From positions 682,001 to 746,000 of the forward strand of contig JAWWNJ010000048.1 of NCBI GenBank assembly GCA_037176885.1: 64,000 nt of DNA. The letters run 5' to 3'. The first letter of the stretch is position 1. The number at the start of each line of letters is the position of its first letter. This document shows positions 10,698 to 21,733 of this stretch, in pieces. A model generated the notes under the pieces. That model was not told the origin of the DNA, did not search any database, and saw only the letters and a list, made by a program, of their open reading frames with translations. Source of the DNA: Favolaschia claudopus. Taxonomy: Eukaryota > Basidiomycota > Agaricomycetes > Agaricales > Mycenaceae. Both the position numbers and the translations under genes were made by a program.

Positions 10698-11502
10698 CCA
10701 TTTGTAGCCCTCAGTGTACTAGATATTGAGTGGTCCGCGGACTGACTGCGTCCGACTAGACGTTCTAATTTTTATAGCGCCTACACACATGCACACTTTT
10801 TCACCGTCTATTGGTTTTGAATCTGCAAGCAGAATTCAACCAAGTCCGTTGGTCTCAACCTGCGCTCAGCAAAATCTATTTTTAGACAATTGCCTCCGCG
10901 GACGTCGATCATTACGTAACTGACACTTTCTGTCTGACTTTTATCAAGACAGGGGTGTACACTCTGTTTTTACTCCTCCGCGCTATTCTCGGTAGAGCCC
11001 CAAATTTTCTTTGGCTAACCCTAACCTTACACTCGCGATTACTCGCTTGGACCGTTTCCCGTCCCTCCAGACCCTCAAGTCTTGGTCTGGGTTCCCATTC
11101 AATCGGTACTTTCCGACTCAATATATTCGAAATCTTCCATCAAAAACAAAGCTTTTCAAGGTTCGCTGCGGAGAACCTCTTCTTAACCTTGCTAAAAATA
11201 GCGGGCTTCTAGTGTTCCCTTATCGAGAGTACGATAAGATCTCAATACATTCGTCGCCGCGGCGCGGGACTTCTAGGAAAATTTGCCTAAGTCCGCTTCG
11301 CCACATATACTGACTGGGTTTGCTTTTTGACGCCCACTTCCTTCTGCTTTTCTACCACCACCACCACATCTAGTGCTTTGCACTGTGTGGCCCTTCGTAC
11401 TGCTTTTTGGACTGCTTCTCTTGCTGTTCGACGCACACGTCGCTCAGCACTCGACGTTCAGCAACCTCTTTTGACTCTCCCTGGCGCTCGTCGTCGGTGG
11501 AG
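10698..11502. other. Upstream region of B1
   Basis: About 800 bp between the PPT hairpin and the B1 start codon. It should hold the B1 promoter and 5' UTR. CCGCGG sites occur near 10733, 10893 and 11257. Open frames here overlap each other and have no conserved features, so none is called. Confidence 0.5.
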
Positions 11503-13307
11503 ATGGCCACTCAGCCCAAGAAGAACAAGCCCAAATCTGCCAGAGCGACCAAACCCCGGGGCAAGATCACCGTACCTAAGCCCTTGCCGCCTAAACCTTC
11601 GCCGACCCCTCCAGCGTCTAGTCCTGCGCCTCCCGACGATCTTATGGACCCTCTGGAGTCCCCGGCGGGGCTCATTCTTGCCGACATTCCGCCGTCGCTT
11701 CCGATGTCCGACCCTCAGGCTGCCATCTGGGAGCCTTTCGATAACGATGAGACCCGCGCTTTCCACGAGCTCAACTTTTTGAAGAAAGAACCCCCGCTGG
11801 CTAATCAGGTCGCACGCGCCAAAGCGTTTTATCCCATCATGGTGCGTCTGCTTATTTCTTTCTTAATCCTCTTTGAGTTCTGACTTTCTTCCTTTTGCAG
11901 AAGGCCTATCTCAAAGAAGACGACGTCCCGGACGAAGTTCGACTATTCCTTTGGTCTTCGTCTCGCTTGATGAAGGCCATTTACGATGGCCTCGTTGAGT
12001 ACGAGATGGAGACGCCGACTTTCCTCCGCTCCGCCTACCGCCTCGGCCGCCCTTCGCTCGATTTTCGTCAAGCCTACGACGATTCCGGGGATCTCATTCC
12101 TCACAACTTCGACCTTCCCAAAATCGTTAAAGCCCCTGGACGCGCCAAGAAGGTCGTGGACTCCGATGTAGAAGCTGACGTTCAAGAGTCAGTTTCCGTC
12201 GTCGAGTCCTCCGCGCCTCCTCAGAAACGCCGTCGCGTTGAGGTCGAAATTGCTAAAGCCCCTGCCGCTGCTGTTCCCGTCGTTCAACCTGCGCCCGCGG
12301 CGCCTGCCAAACCGGATCCTCGCACCATCAATATTTCTTCCCGCGACGAGCTTACTGCGGCGCTCTTTTCCATTCCGGCTGAGGTTACCCCGACGCCCGC
12401 GGTGATGCGTATCCCGCGCAATTACGTCACTGATGCGCTCAACCCGCCGCTATTCAATTCCGAGGCCCTCCCGTGCACCTACTGTGCAAACCTATTCCTT
12501 CCCTGCCCCGGCGTAGACCCTAACTCTGCGCGGGGTTCTTCTTGCTCTCGCTGCTCCCAGCGCAAGGAGAAGTGTTCTTTTAATTGGACACCAGAGGAGT
12601 TGATGAAGTTCTTCGAGCACATCCGCCCGTTCCACAACGTGGCGCCGCACTCGATTGCTTCCTTTCTGCAGCGTCTCTACCAGGCCACCGTGGATGCAGA
12701 TTATACTGCTTTACTCCACGCTCGGTCTTTGAGCGCTCAGCGTTTAGCTGCTCAGGATGTTGCTGTGGTCCTCAAAAACGCCGACGAGGCCATGTCCAAG
12801 GCCGCTTTTGACAGCATCTTTGAAGACTCGGAAGATGGGGATCGTATCCGCGAGATCGTCAGCAACTACTTCAAGAACGTTGCCGAATTCAACGCCAACG
12901 ACGACTTCGACGCGGATCACCCAACCTCCCCGGTCATTCCTCCTCCCGACGATGCGCCGGCCGATACTCGCGGAACGTATCATCCCGCGCTTTCCAAGCG
13001 CAACGTTCCTGCGCCGTCGTTTGGGCAAGTCGATGCCTCACTGGCCACGGGAACTCTTTCTGTCCCTTTGGCGCGCCGCGACTACCAGCTGTCGTCCGCG
13101 GTGGACTTCTCGCGCAGCGGTTCAGCACACGCTCCCTTGCCGCGCGATGCGGACAAGGTTCACGCGTTCTCCAAGAAGCCGCCGTACGGTCCCGCGGGTA
13201 TCGCTAAGCCGCGCTCCAAGGACAGGCGTCCTTCGTTTGTGGAGGGGTCAAGCACTGGGCAGGAACTTCGTCGGTCGTCGCGTCGTCAACAGTCGGACTC
13301 GCCGTAA
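11503..13307 (+). CDS. B1: class I antisense gene of family B, 2 exons, 581 aa
   Basis: Exon 1 is 11503-11841 (339 bp, the same length as A1 exon 1); the intron 11842-11900 has GTGCGT and GCAG; exon 2 is 11901-13307. The ATG follows an open stretch without other likely starts. Pro-rich and Lys-rich N terminus, basic PQKRRR patch at about 220-225, then C305-x2-C308-x6-C315-x12-C328-x2-C331-x6-C338, which fits the Zn2Cys6 consensus. After the cluster comes a helical region and a Ser/Arg-rich tail. The eight to twelve introns of C1 and A1 are reduced to the first one here, a pattern expected of intron loss through cDNA from the 3' end. Function unknown; likely a nuclear zinc-cluster protein acting on the element. 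Confidence 0.82.
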
Positions 13308-14338
13308 TTCGTTGGACTTTATATATATACGCAATATTCTCAGCTGTCTGTGCTGTAGGCTGCAGCCGCAACAAGCCAAAAAATGTACTTTGTATATAGT
13401 CCCCGGGCCCCAACTAGCGTAGTTTACATATTGCTTAGAATATTTGTTTGTAAACTCGTAGTTGTCCTTACTAAATGTGACTAGCGCCTCAGGCGCCAAA
13501 TTGCTTTGCTCATATTCAACCGTGTGAACATTTTTCCTTAAGCATTGCTCTTAAGCGCCTTGCCTTAGCGCTTCAACTTCTCGGTCCCCGGACCCCTTTC
13601 CTACCCGGTCCGGTTTTTCGGATCTCTTTTTCTGATCCTATCACGGTGATATCCGCCACTCAGCTTTCTCAACCTAAGTGCGAGCTTCACCCAAGTCCGC
13701 TTACTATTATAATTTGTATTGAGTCATCATATGTCGATCCTCAATTTCAAATTACTGTTTTATAGTAGAACGACTTCAACTTTTCCACTTGTTCTCAGAA
13801 CTCTGCTCCGCGGAGTTTCAACTTCAACATTTATTCAAGTAATGAAGTCTCATTGACTCCTCGATTTCCTGCTAGCTCTTGCTTCTTTATTTTTCTGGTG
13901 AGCTCCGGGGACTTGCCGTCTGACGCGTCTCCGCGGCCCTCCATCAATCAGTGTCGCAAGTCACTGCGTGTAGAAACCGATCATCAATATCCTCCCAATC
14001 AGGATTCCATGACTTCCGATTTTGAAAACATCGGCCTCAATCGCCTATTCTTGGTGAAACAAATTTCTCCAAGCCTAGATATGGTAACAGACGCATGGAC
14101 GCGCGGACGGCACACCGCCCATTCCGTGTCTTGGCTCCCTCTCTCCCCCCAACTAAAATAAAACATGCGTCCTCGCATGCAGTTATATCAGTGAAAGAAT
14201 TGAGTCGCCATGCGTCTTGGCGTGTTCCAGCGATTTGCGCCTTTGTAACCAAGTTATCGTAACTCCCCGGACCTTTTGCACATAAAAGCCAGAGGTCCGC
14301 TCCGCTAAACTTCGTCTCGTTCTGACCACTTCCATGCA
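13308..14338. other. Spacer between B1 and B2
   Basis: About 1 kb without a convincing gene. It contains CCGCGG sites near 13807 and 13930 and the internal PPT-like hairpin at 14135-14179. The plus-strand open frame at 13853-14161 has no conserved feature. Confidence 0.5.
14135..14179 (-). promoter_or_regulatory. Internal PPT-like tract with hairpin (family B)
   Basis: On the plus strand, a pyrimidine tract (14135-14150) is followed by aactaaaataaaa and a stem CATGCG / CGCATG around TCCT (14164-14179). In element sense this is a hairpin with an AGGA loop followed by a long purine run, the same order as at the 3' LTR of B. It lies 160 bp upstream of the B2 start. The stem is 6 bp, the weakest of the six examples. 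Confidence 0.55.
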
Positions 14339-16038
14339 ATGGCGCCTGACCGCCACCCTCCGCCTGCACTCCAGACAGCAATCCAAGGCATTCAACAGGC
14401 TCACACTGAATATCGTGGTCTCCGAAAGGCGAAATTCTCGGATGCGATCTGCAACAGAGCGCTCGACACGGTGCTCGACCGCGTCGTACGTTCGCCATAC
14501 TCCGCTACTCACTACTATGCTGACCCGCGGGGCTTCTTCCAGACCGGATTTCTCCCAATGGCCTCCGCGCTCCAGCACCCCCAGAATGCTACCGTCACCC
14601 AGATCATTCTAGGACTCCCTGACCAGCTTCAACTCGCTGTCAACGAGCACGGCTTCCGCATTCCTAGCAGTCACAACGTTACGCTCAACCAGTTGATCAA
14701 CCGCTACCACAATGCTAAGAAGAAAAAGAAGAAGGACGAAAAGGCCAAGGTGTGCCCTCGTTATTTTATCCCTCTCTCTTAGCTTTTCTACTGACTTATC
14801 CCTTTCAGCATAAGTCCAAGGAGACTGCTGAGGATACCGACGGTGACGACTCCGCGGACGAGGCGTCTGTCGCTGACCAGGTATTCTCTAGGCGTTCTCC
14901 ACCTTACGATTCACTTTAATCGTCTACAGATGGACATTGACAAGGAGGAAGGTATGAATATTACTCCCTACTTGCTTGCCGCGTACGGGGCCAATTACCG
15001 TGCAGGTTCTGGCGCGGTCCCCGGAGGTCTTTCGTTCAACAAGACCAACGGTGGCAAGAACAACAAGAAGAATAACTCCCGCGGAACGGTACGCTCCGCT
15101 GTATTCTCTCTTTTCTTGTCCGTCCATCTAATTTCTGGAGCAGATCAACGTGTGTGGGTCTTGCTCATCGACTCAACACGGTATTGACGCCTGCCCCGTC
15201 AAACCCAAGGACTCCAAAATCTCCGAGGGTAAGGCGCACAAGAAACGCGATGCGTCAGTTGAAATCGTTGACGATCCGATTCCAGAGGAGATGTTCCAAA
15301 ACGTTTGTCGCACTGTTGTACGCTCCATCTCCATGCACCCTACTCACTGAAAATTTCTTTTCCTCAGCGCAAGCTCAGAGCTCAGGCCGCTCAAGAGGAA
15401 CAAGCCTTTCTCGACCAGGACGACTCAATGGTACGTAATCAACTTCTCACGGTTGAATCCCTCTAATACGCAAGTCGTACTAGGTGGAACCTCCCGCGGG
15501 CCTTCAGGCGAGTCAAATTTTTCGTTATACGACTCCCCTTCACTGATTTCGTCCCCAGCCTCCCGCGGAGATCGCTGATCCTGATGATGCCGCTCGTGGT
15601 CGCAAGCGTACTCGTCTGGCGGACGCGGCAGTCGATATGCTCCACGAACCCACTTTCCCGAGTACGTTTCAACGTCCCTTGCTCCGTTATTCACCTCATT
15701 ATTCAATAGATCTTCATCATGATCTCATTGTCATCACAGACCCTGCGATCATGGACAAAGCGGTTCATAACGCCAATGTCCATGCTGAAGAAATGGATCC
15801 CCACGACTTTCGCTCTCAGTCGGAGTTTCTTCGCCACAGCATGCGCTCCGCGGCCTTCAAGTTTCGCTTCTGGTTGTCGGAATACAATAAGTACGACGAC
15901 CATCTCGAGAAGCTCACACTGGACTTCTACCAGAAGTATCCTGATGACAGGCCTATCCGTCGTCCGCACAGCGCGCATGGTGTACGAAAATTCTTCTTTG
16001 CGCACTGGTCTCAGCTTAACGCGCCCTCGCAGCCTTAA
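14339..16038 (+). CDS. B2: class III antisense gene with a CCHC zinc knuckle, about 8 exons, 444 aa
   Basis: Exons 14339-14749, 14809-14880, 14930-15088, 15144-15317, 15368-15430, 15484-15507, 15559-15661 and 15710-16038 sum to 1,335 bp in frame. Exon 6 (24 bp) needs a GC-AG donor at 15508; skipping it also keeps the frame. The N-terminal domain ends in a Lys-rich run (about residues 125-137). Exon 4 encodes C-x2-C-x4-H-x4-C, the retroviral Gag-type knuckle, which suggests nucleic-acid binding. The C-terminal exon is helical and charged, like the ends of A5 and C3, supporting homology. It is not a copy of the B gag gene, whose knuckle and flanks differ. Role unknown; an RNA- or DNA-binding accessory protein is plausible. 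Confidence 0.75.
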
Positions 16039-16715
16039 ATCCCTTGCTAGGATTATATAGCTACAAGTTTCCGTTTTTATATTCGTGTCTTCAACAGACA
16101 CATGTGTCTTCAACAGACACACTTCCGCTGCTCAACCAGCAACCACAGTCTCTTATCAGCCCGGGCGTATCGTACTTCAGTAGTGCTTGCAATACAATTG
16201 TTTTGTCAAGCCATTCCTGTGTGATTTCCCTGGCTTTCTTCAATTCTGAGAGTGAAACTCCGCTCCGCGGGGCGCCAAATCTCCGTTTCTGACTTTGAAC
16301 AACCTCTCATTTCTTCGTCAAAAGAGCCGCGGGAGCCTTAGCGTCTTTAGCCTTCAATTGCTTACGCTGGTTGATTCCCTACATGCTCAAATTCTGAATG
16401 AATGATGGTCCTATCATCAACTTCAACCGACACTCCGTTCCAGGCTTATCTGTTTCCTTCTCCGCAACGCTTGTCGTTCGTAGTGAGGGGTCCGCGGGCC
16501 TCAATTTCTCTACAAATTGGGTTTCTTTCCGCTGGATACCATTCAAAACGCTCCGACAGCACTGCGTTGAACCATTTAAGCTGTGATTGCTCAGTCAACC
16601 GATCGCAACTACACTCCTGAGTGTCCAAAGTGCTGGGTAATGTCTCAGCAGCCCTGTCTGACTTAAAGACAGCTGCGCGGAGCTTCCAAATCCCAAATAC
16701 CCCTTCCGCTCTTTT
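16039..16715. other. Spacer between B2 and B3
   Basis: About 680 bp, probably the B3 promoter. It holds two adjacent copies of a short palindromic unit, gtgtcttcaacagacac (near 16086-16121), and CCGCGG sites near 16264, 16327 and 16492. No gene recognised. Confidence 0.5.
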
Positions 16716-17837
16716 ATGTGCTGCGACCCATACGACGAGGAGAATTTACCACCTGACTACGGCGACTACTACTACTCCACTCCTTCGCCTCATCCCGAGT
16801 GGGACGCTCCTTTCTTCCCCATGGATGAGATAGGCGCTCTTCGTAGCGTTTTTGGCTACAATTACGATGCATCCACCACTAGGGAGCCCAAGATTCTGGA
16901 GGTCCGCGAACGTCTCCGCTACACTCTTGCGTTCCTTGCGGATAACAAGGTGCGCTTCTGTTCTCTCCACATCTCGCTCCTTACTCAGGGGAATTCTTCC
17001 AGCCTACTGCTGCTTGTTCTTGCTGCGAAGCGGAGCACGGTTCTAGGACTTGTAATCCTCAGGCTTGGGGCGCTCCGTGCGATACTTGCCTCCGCAAGTT
17101 CCGCACTTGCCCTTTTACTGAGCAGAACAATATGTTCACCGTTTTCCACGAGCGCGGTGGCCCTGGTACGTTTCCAAAAATCTCCGCGGGGTTTTATTCA
17201 TTGCTGAATTCCCCCCCCAGTTATCATGTTTGGGAACGACAAGTTCCACTTTGGTGAGCTCGCAGAAGAGTTCGACCTCGCTTTCTACTTCCTTCAGCGG
17301 GGCATCCGGTATCGTAAGGAAGGCTTCGTTCAAGCTCTTTCTCAGATCACAGATGTTCACGAACTCGCCTACCTCCGCAAAGAACTCGACATCAACATGT
17401 ACGACGACTCTGCTAAGGAGCTCGTCTTAGCTCGCATCACTGAACTCATTCCTCCGGGGATCCATCCCAAGTCCGTGGAATCTCCCGACAAGTACGCCTT
17501 CGATCCATATTTTCCAAGAAATATACTCATGATTATTTGTTCGGTAGGGGCAAATATGGCCACAACCTTTAATCACTTTCTATTTCTCCTGGACCTCCGC
17601 GGGCCCACTCGTTCCTGTTCATCATCTAGTCCAAACGACTCTTCCTCCTCGCTTTCAGATTCAGATTGTGAAGATTCTGTCTCCTCGAAGTCTTGGGGCG
17701 ATACCCTGATGTTGACTTTGTCGAAGGCAATATCATTTAACTTCTTAGACTTTTTATTCTTCTCTTCTGTACCCTCCGCGGGCTCGTCGTTTACTAGTTT
17801 TTCCAACGCCTCCGTAGAGATATCAATGAACTTTTGA
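16716..17837 (+). CDS. B3: class II Zn2Cys6-like protein, 3 exons, up to 337 aa, 3' end overlaps pol
   Basis: Exons 16716-16949, 17003-17165 and 17221 onward; donors GTGCGC and GTACGT, acceptors CCAG. The first acceptor was chosen at 17000-17002 because the nearer CAG breaks the frame of the cluster. Cluster: C83-x2-C86-x8-C95-x8-C104-x2-C107-x6-C114 with AWG before Cys4. The open frame continues to 17837, running 265 bp into the opposite strand of the pol C terminus (pol stop at 17573). Other class II genes end 82-127 residues after the cluster exon, so B3 may have lost its own stop, or its true 3' end is spliced. The last 88 residues (Ser-rich) mirror the acidic pol tail and are probably not ancestral. 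Confidence 0.65.
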
Positions 17838-20800
17838 ATGTTCTTCGGAATTTGGATTCGTTCCCTCGCTAAGTAAGGGACTACCCTTCCTGCAGCGATT
17901 CTGTCTTGGAATAAAGACCCATCCATCTCCGCAAGGATATACGCTCCTCCCTTGGTGCGTCTTATCACAACCATAGGTCCGAGGTACCTTCCTTTCTTTT
18001 CCATTTTCGAGTTTAATGATTTTTCTACCTCCGTGTGTCGCACCAGAACTAAATCTCCCGGCTTAAAGTCATAGCCTTTGATTGCATGCTTATGGTTCCG
18101 TTCAAATTTCTGAACTGCCAATCGTTTTGCATGGTCAACACGCTCTCTCATATATTCAACATGGGAGACATGCTTGGCTAGAGCTTGCGCACGGTACCCA
18201 ATGAGCTCCGCGGTGGTCAACACTCGGTCTGGCAACTCCACTAACCACGTTGCTTCCTCAACATCCAACGGTAATATTGGATGCGCTCCTGTTACCACAA
18301 AATATGGTGAACACCCCAGACCCTTTCTCACTGTGACTCTGTCGGACCAAAGCATCACATGGAAGAACCAGAACCATTTGGCGGGGTTCCCTCCAGTCGC
18401 CTTGAACAACGCTTGTCTCATTTGAAAGTGTCCAGACTCAATTTTGCCATTAGCTTGCGAATTATAAGGCGAAATTTGAACATTGGCTATTCCATATTTC
18501 TGCCTCAACCACTCCACGGCTTTCTTGAACTGCCCCGCGTTGTCTGTTACAATCCGCTTTGGGCAACCCCAACGGCAGATAATATCTTCAAACAGGAACA
18601 TTCCAATCGCCTGAGCGGAATCCCTCACTAATGGTCTTCCCTCCAACCAGGAACTCAACGAGTCCCTTGCATCAACCACAAGTCCGCATTTATTTGAGAC
18701 TTGTCCCATCACCATCACATCGGTATGGATTACTTGGAAAAGACTTGGTGTATCCGTTACCACAGGCGGGACTTTGATCAAGGTGTGCTGCCTATTTTGG
18801 CAAGGTAGGCAAGTCGCCACATACCAATAAACGTCACACTCCAATCCTGGCCACCAGAATCTCAATGAAATTAACTCCGTAGTGGCATAACTTCCGCGAT
18901 GACCTAGGCTATCATGAGCAGCCTTCATCATAAACATACGGTGTTCCTTGTCAACTACTAATTGATGAGCCATTCCAATCGCTTTTTTATACATCCTCCC
19001 CCCTTTCAAAAAGAAATGTGAGGCAGAGCGGACAAAAGCTCGATATTCTTGGTCGTCATTCATCCCCGCGGGCCTTATTAAAGGGTCCGCTAACCATTCC
19101 TTAATCAATGGTAACTTTGCGTCTCTCTTTTTCATCCACTCCGTGCGATGCTCTTCATCATACGGCTCACGCTTATCTTTGTTCCACTTCAACTCTAAGT
19201 CAGGAATTAATGGTTCCATCATTAGAATATACTCTGGAACTGATTTTCCATCCGTTTCATAGGCCGCTTGCCTTGCCTTTGCGATGTCTGCCTCCGCGGA
19301 CGCAGCGAGCATACACTCCTCCGCGAAATCTTCAACACTCAACGCTTCAGGCTCCATCAGAAGGTAACCACCCCTTTTATCAATAAGGTGCTTAAACTCT
19401 TCAAATTCCAAGGGCTGTTGCCCGTCCGTTACAACATCTTCATGGTCCTCGGGAGGCTCATTCTGATCATAGCCTTCCTCGGAATTTTTGAACTGTTCAT
19501 CCCCGGGAAAAGGATCTCTCCTTGACAATCCATCGGGGGCGAACCTTTCGCCAGGAACATGCTTTAACTTAAAATGGAACATGAGAATTTTCTCAATCCA
19601 ACGGTTTATTGTAGCATTTGGACCCATTCCAGGATTTTTCAACATGCCCTTGATGTACAACGCATCGGTTTCAACCACAAGCTTCCTTGCTCCGAAAATC
19701 CAGTAGTACATGGCTTCAAGAGCTCTCATCATCCCATACAATTCACGTTTGGGTTGTGAGTAGTTTGGTTCAGTTTTCCCCAGCGTTATACTCGCAAACC
19801 GCGCATAGTATTTCTTCTTAGGGTCGTCTGGGTCAAGCTGGTAGATAATTATACCAATAGCTCGCCAAGACGTGTCCACTTGTAATACTATATCTGAAAG
19901 CCAATCGTATCTCAAAGGCTTGAGCGCGGGGCAATCCTTCAGCCTCTGCCTTATCCTTGCCTGCGCTTCATCACACTCCGCGGACCACTTAAAGACGATG
20001 TCTTTCTTGGTAAGATCATTGATAGGTGCGACTATGTCTCCGTACCCTTCAATAAAACTCCGCAAGACTCCAACAGTACCCAAGTATGCCTTTACTTGCG
20101 TAAAAGTATCGCAGGGGCCCCAATTGTTTATCACATCAATCCTTTTGGGATCCGGCAGACGTCCGCGGTACGAACATAAATGTCCTACCACCTCAAACTC
20201 ATCAGCGCAGAGCACCAACTTCTTTCCTGAGAACGTTCCACCAGCATAATTCATGCGAGTAACAATACGGTTCAAATTTTGAACATGTTCCCACACAAAT
20301 CGGCGAATGCCGGAGTTTTCTGGAATCCGTTCCCAATCTCCATTTCCCGTCTCATACCTCGTTAGACCTCCGCGGACCGGTACGTCGTCTATGTAAGGTA
20401 TTGTAACATGCGGAATCTCATCTCTCAAGACATAGGTAACATCATCATGAAAGATAGGAACAGAATTTGTCCAACCCATGGGTAATTTAACTAGCCTCAG
20501 CGCACCAAAGGGCGTCTGGAACGTAGTATAATCCCTGGAGGATTCTGCGAGATCCCTGTTATCATATCCAACGAACATGTCCAATGCAGCACCACAAGCT
20601 CTGCCAGCAAAATGTTCTGCCAGTTTCTCAGTACCCGGGGGCACTCCAGAGTGTTGAATGGTTACTTCATTGAGTCTTTCCAACGAATGTACAATCCGTA
20701 AAGATTTTCCATCTTTCTTGATGACAGCAAAAATCGGCGATCTGTAAGACGAGTTCGAAGGTTCATACACGCCGGCATCAATTTTAGCTTTAATGATGCG

Positions 20801-21733
20801 ACAGAACTCATCGAAATGTCCGGGGGGAATTGGAATTTGTGAGCATACCCAAGGCGTATGAGGCGCCACAGGCATGTCCACGGGCGGAAAGAATTCATGT
20901 TTGAATTGTCCGCGCTCGTCTTCCTCCCAAGCAAAATGCTGATTATGCTCCATCATGAAGTGGTTCAACAATTTCATTTCTTCTGGCAATAAGAAGCCAT
21001 TATCATGAGTCTTGTCGAACACTTCCTTCCGCTCCGCGGTATATCTCCCAGTAGGTGCAAACTCTGGAGGATGCGGACTGATCGTCGGCATGTCCTTCAG
21101 CGGATCACCAGTGATATTCCGCACTATCCTAAACTTCTCATCAACTCGTCCTAAAATGGGCCTCACTTTGTCTGCCACGGGCTTATACTTGTTAGCAAAC
21201 ACCCGCTCTGGTTCAGGCTTGGGATCAAGCTGCTCCATTACGAACTGCTGCCTGGGTGTATCAGGTACAGGCAAATCTAAGTGAACCACATTCTTAGGCG
21301 GTAGTCCGCGGACCGGATCAATCGGCTCCTCGGCACCACCTACTGCAACATTTGTTGACTCCGCCGTCAGAAGAGCCGCCTCCGTGCGCTTAGCCTTACG
21401 TTTGGCATTCTTCTTCTTTCCACGGTTCAACTTTTTCGACCGCTTCTTCGGCTTACTCGGCGGATCGTCCTCTTTAAACAAGAAAATATCCATTCCCTTG
21501 TCTTTTTCCATTGTTCCAGCGTACTGGTTCAACAGAACGGAGGCGTCCCTATCTCCACTAAAACTCTGCTGAGAGGCCATCAAATACGCCATTTGACGGT
21601 CTGCCTGCGTCACAACATCACCCGACTTAGGAAATCCATAACCAATGCAAATCAACTGCCCCTGCTCATCCAACTCAAACGCTACAGTGGCTTCTCCCCC
21701 CTCTACGAGTTCCTCGAAGACCTCTGAAAATCC
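17573..21733 (-). CDS. pol: Family B Pol: RT, RNase H, integrase
   Basis: The frame lies -1 to protease and is reached at a GGATTTT heptamer (21727-21733). The open frame continues to a stop at 17573. Visible domains in order: linker, RT with YIDD catalytic box at about residue 435, RNase H with Asp-Glu-Asp (QVDTSW, KRELYG, VETDAL), HHCC zinc domain (HDSLGHRG ... CLPCQ), integrase core with HTDVM, TDNAG and IESGH, then a GPY/F-like module (RYLGPMVVIRR) and an acidic, Arg-rich tail. All catalytic residues I looked for are present. No chromodomain seen. With gag and protease this makes a complete coding set. Confidence 0.95.
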   Translation of the reverse strand, partial: GFSEVFEELVEGGEATVAFELDEQGQLICIGYGFPKSGDVVTQADRQMAYLMASQQSFSGDRDASVLLNQYAGTMEKDKGMDIFLFKEDDPPSKPKKRSKKLNRGKKKNAKRKAKRTEAALLTAESTNVAVGGAEEPIDPVRGLPPKNVVHLDLPVPDTPRQQFVMEQLDPKPEPERVFANKYKPVADKVRPILGRVDEKFRIVRNITGDPLKDMPTISPHPPEFAPTGRYTAERKEVFDKTHDNGFLLPEEMKLLNHFMMEHNQHFAWEEDERGQFKHEFFPPVDMPVAPHTPWVCSQIPIPPGHFDEFCRIIKAKIDAGVYEPSNSSYRSPIFAVIKKDGKSLRIVHSLERLNEVTIQHSGVPPGTEKLAEHFAGRACGAALDMFVGYDNRDLAESSRDYTTFQTPFGALRLVKLPMGWTNSVPIFHDDVTYVLRDEIPHVTIPYIDDVPVRGGLTRYETGNGDWERIPENSGIRRFVWEHVQNLNRIVTRMNYAGGTFSGKKLVLCADEFEVVGHLCSYRGRLPDPKRIDVINNWGPCDTFTQVKAYLGTVGVLRSFIEGYGDIVAPINDLTKKDIVFKWSAECDEAQARIRQRLKDCPALKPLRYDWLSDIVLQVDTSWRAIGIIIYQLDPDDPKKKYYARFASITLGKTEPNYSQPKRELYGMMRALEAMYYWIFGARKLVVETDALYIKGMLKNPGMGPNATINRWIEKILMFHFKLKHVPGERFAPDGLSRRDPFPGDEQFKNSEEGYDQNEPPEDHEDVVTDGQQPLEFEEFKHLIDKRGGYLLMEPEALSVEDFAEECMLAASAEADIAKARQAAYETDGKSVPEYILMMEPLIPDLELKWNKDKREPYDEEHRTEWMKKRDAKLPLIKEWLADPLIRPAGMNDDQEYRAFVRSASHFFLKGGRMYKKAIGMAHQLVVDKEHRMFMMKAAHDSLGHRGSYATTELISLRFWWPGLECDVYWYVATCLPCQNRQHTLIKVPPVVTDTPSLFQVIHTDVMVMGQVSNKCGLVVDARDSLSSWLEGRPLVRDSAQAIGMFLFEDIICRWGCPKRIVTDNAGQFKKAVEWLRQKYGIANVQISPYNSQANGKIESGHFQMRQALFKATGGNPAKWFWFFHVMLWSDRVTVRKGLGCSPYFVVTGAHPILPLDVEEATWLVELPDRVLTTAELIGYRAQALAKHVSHVEYMRERVDHAKRLAVQKFERNHKHAIKGYDFKPGDLVLVRHTEVEKSLNSKMEKKGRYLGPMVVIRRTKGGAYILAEMDGSLFQDRIAAGRVVPYLARERIQIPKNIQKFIDISTEALEKLVNDEPAEGTEEKNKKSKKLNDIAFDKVNIRVSPQDFEETESSQSESESEEEESFGLDDEQERVGPRRSRRNRK

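Noticed and set aside
13853..14161. Plus-strand open frame of 102 codons between B1 and B2
   Set aside because: Overlaps the internal PPT-like hairpin; no conserved feature.
15484..15507. 24-bp exon of B2 with a GC-AG donor
   Set aside because: Kept in the model but not claimed as a finding; skipping it also preserves the frame, so its use cannot be decided here.
18174..21572. Plus-strand open frames opposite B pol
   Set aside because: Shadows of pol; composition and stops follow the pol codons.
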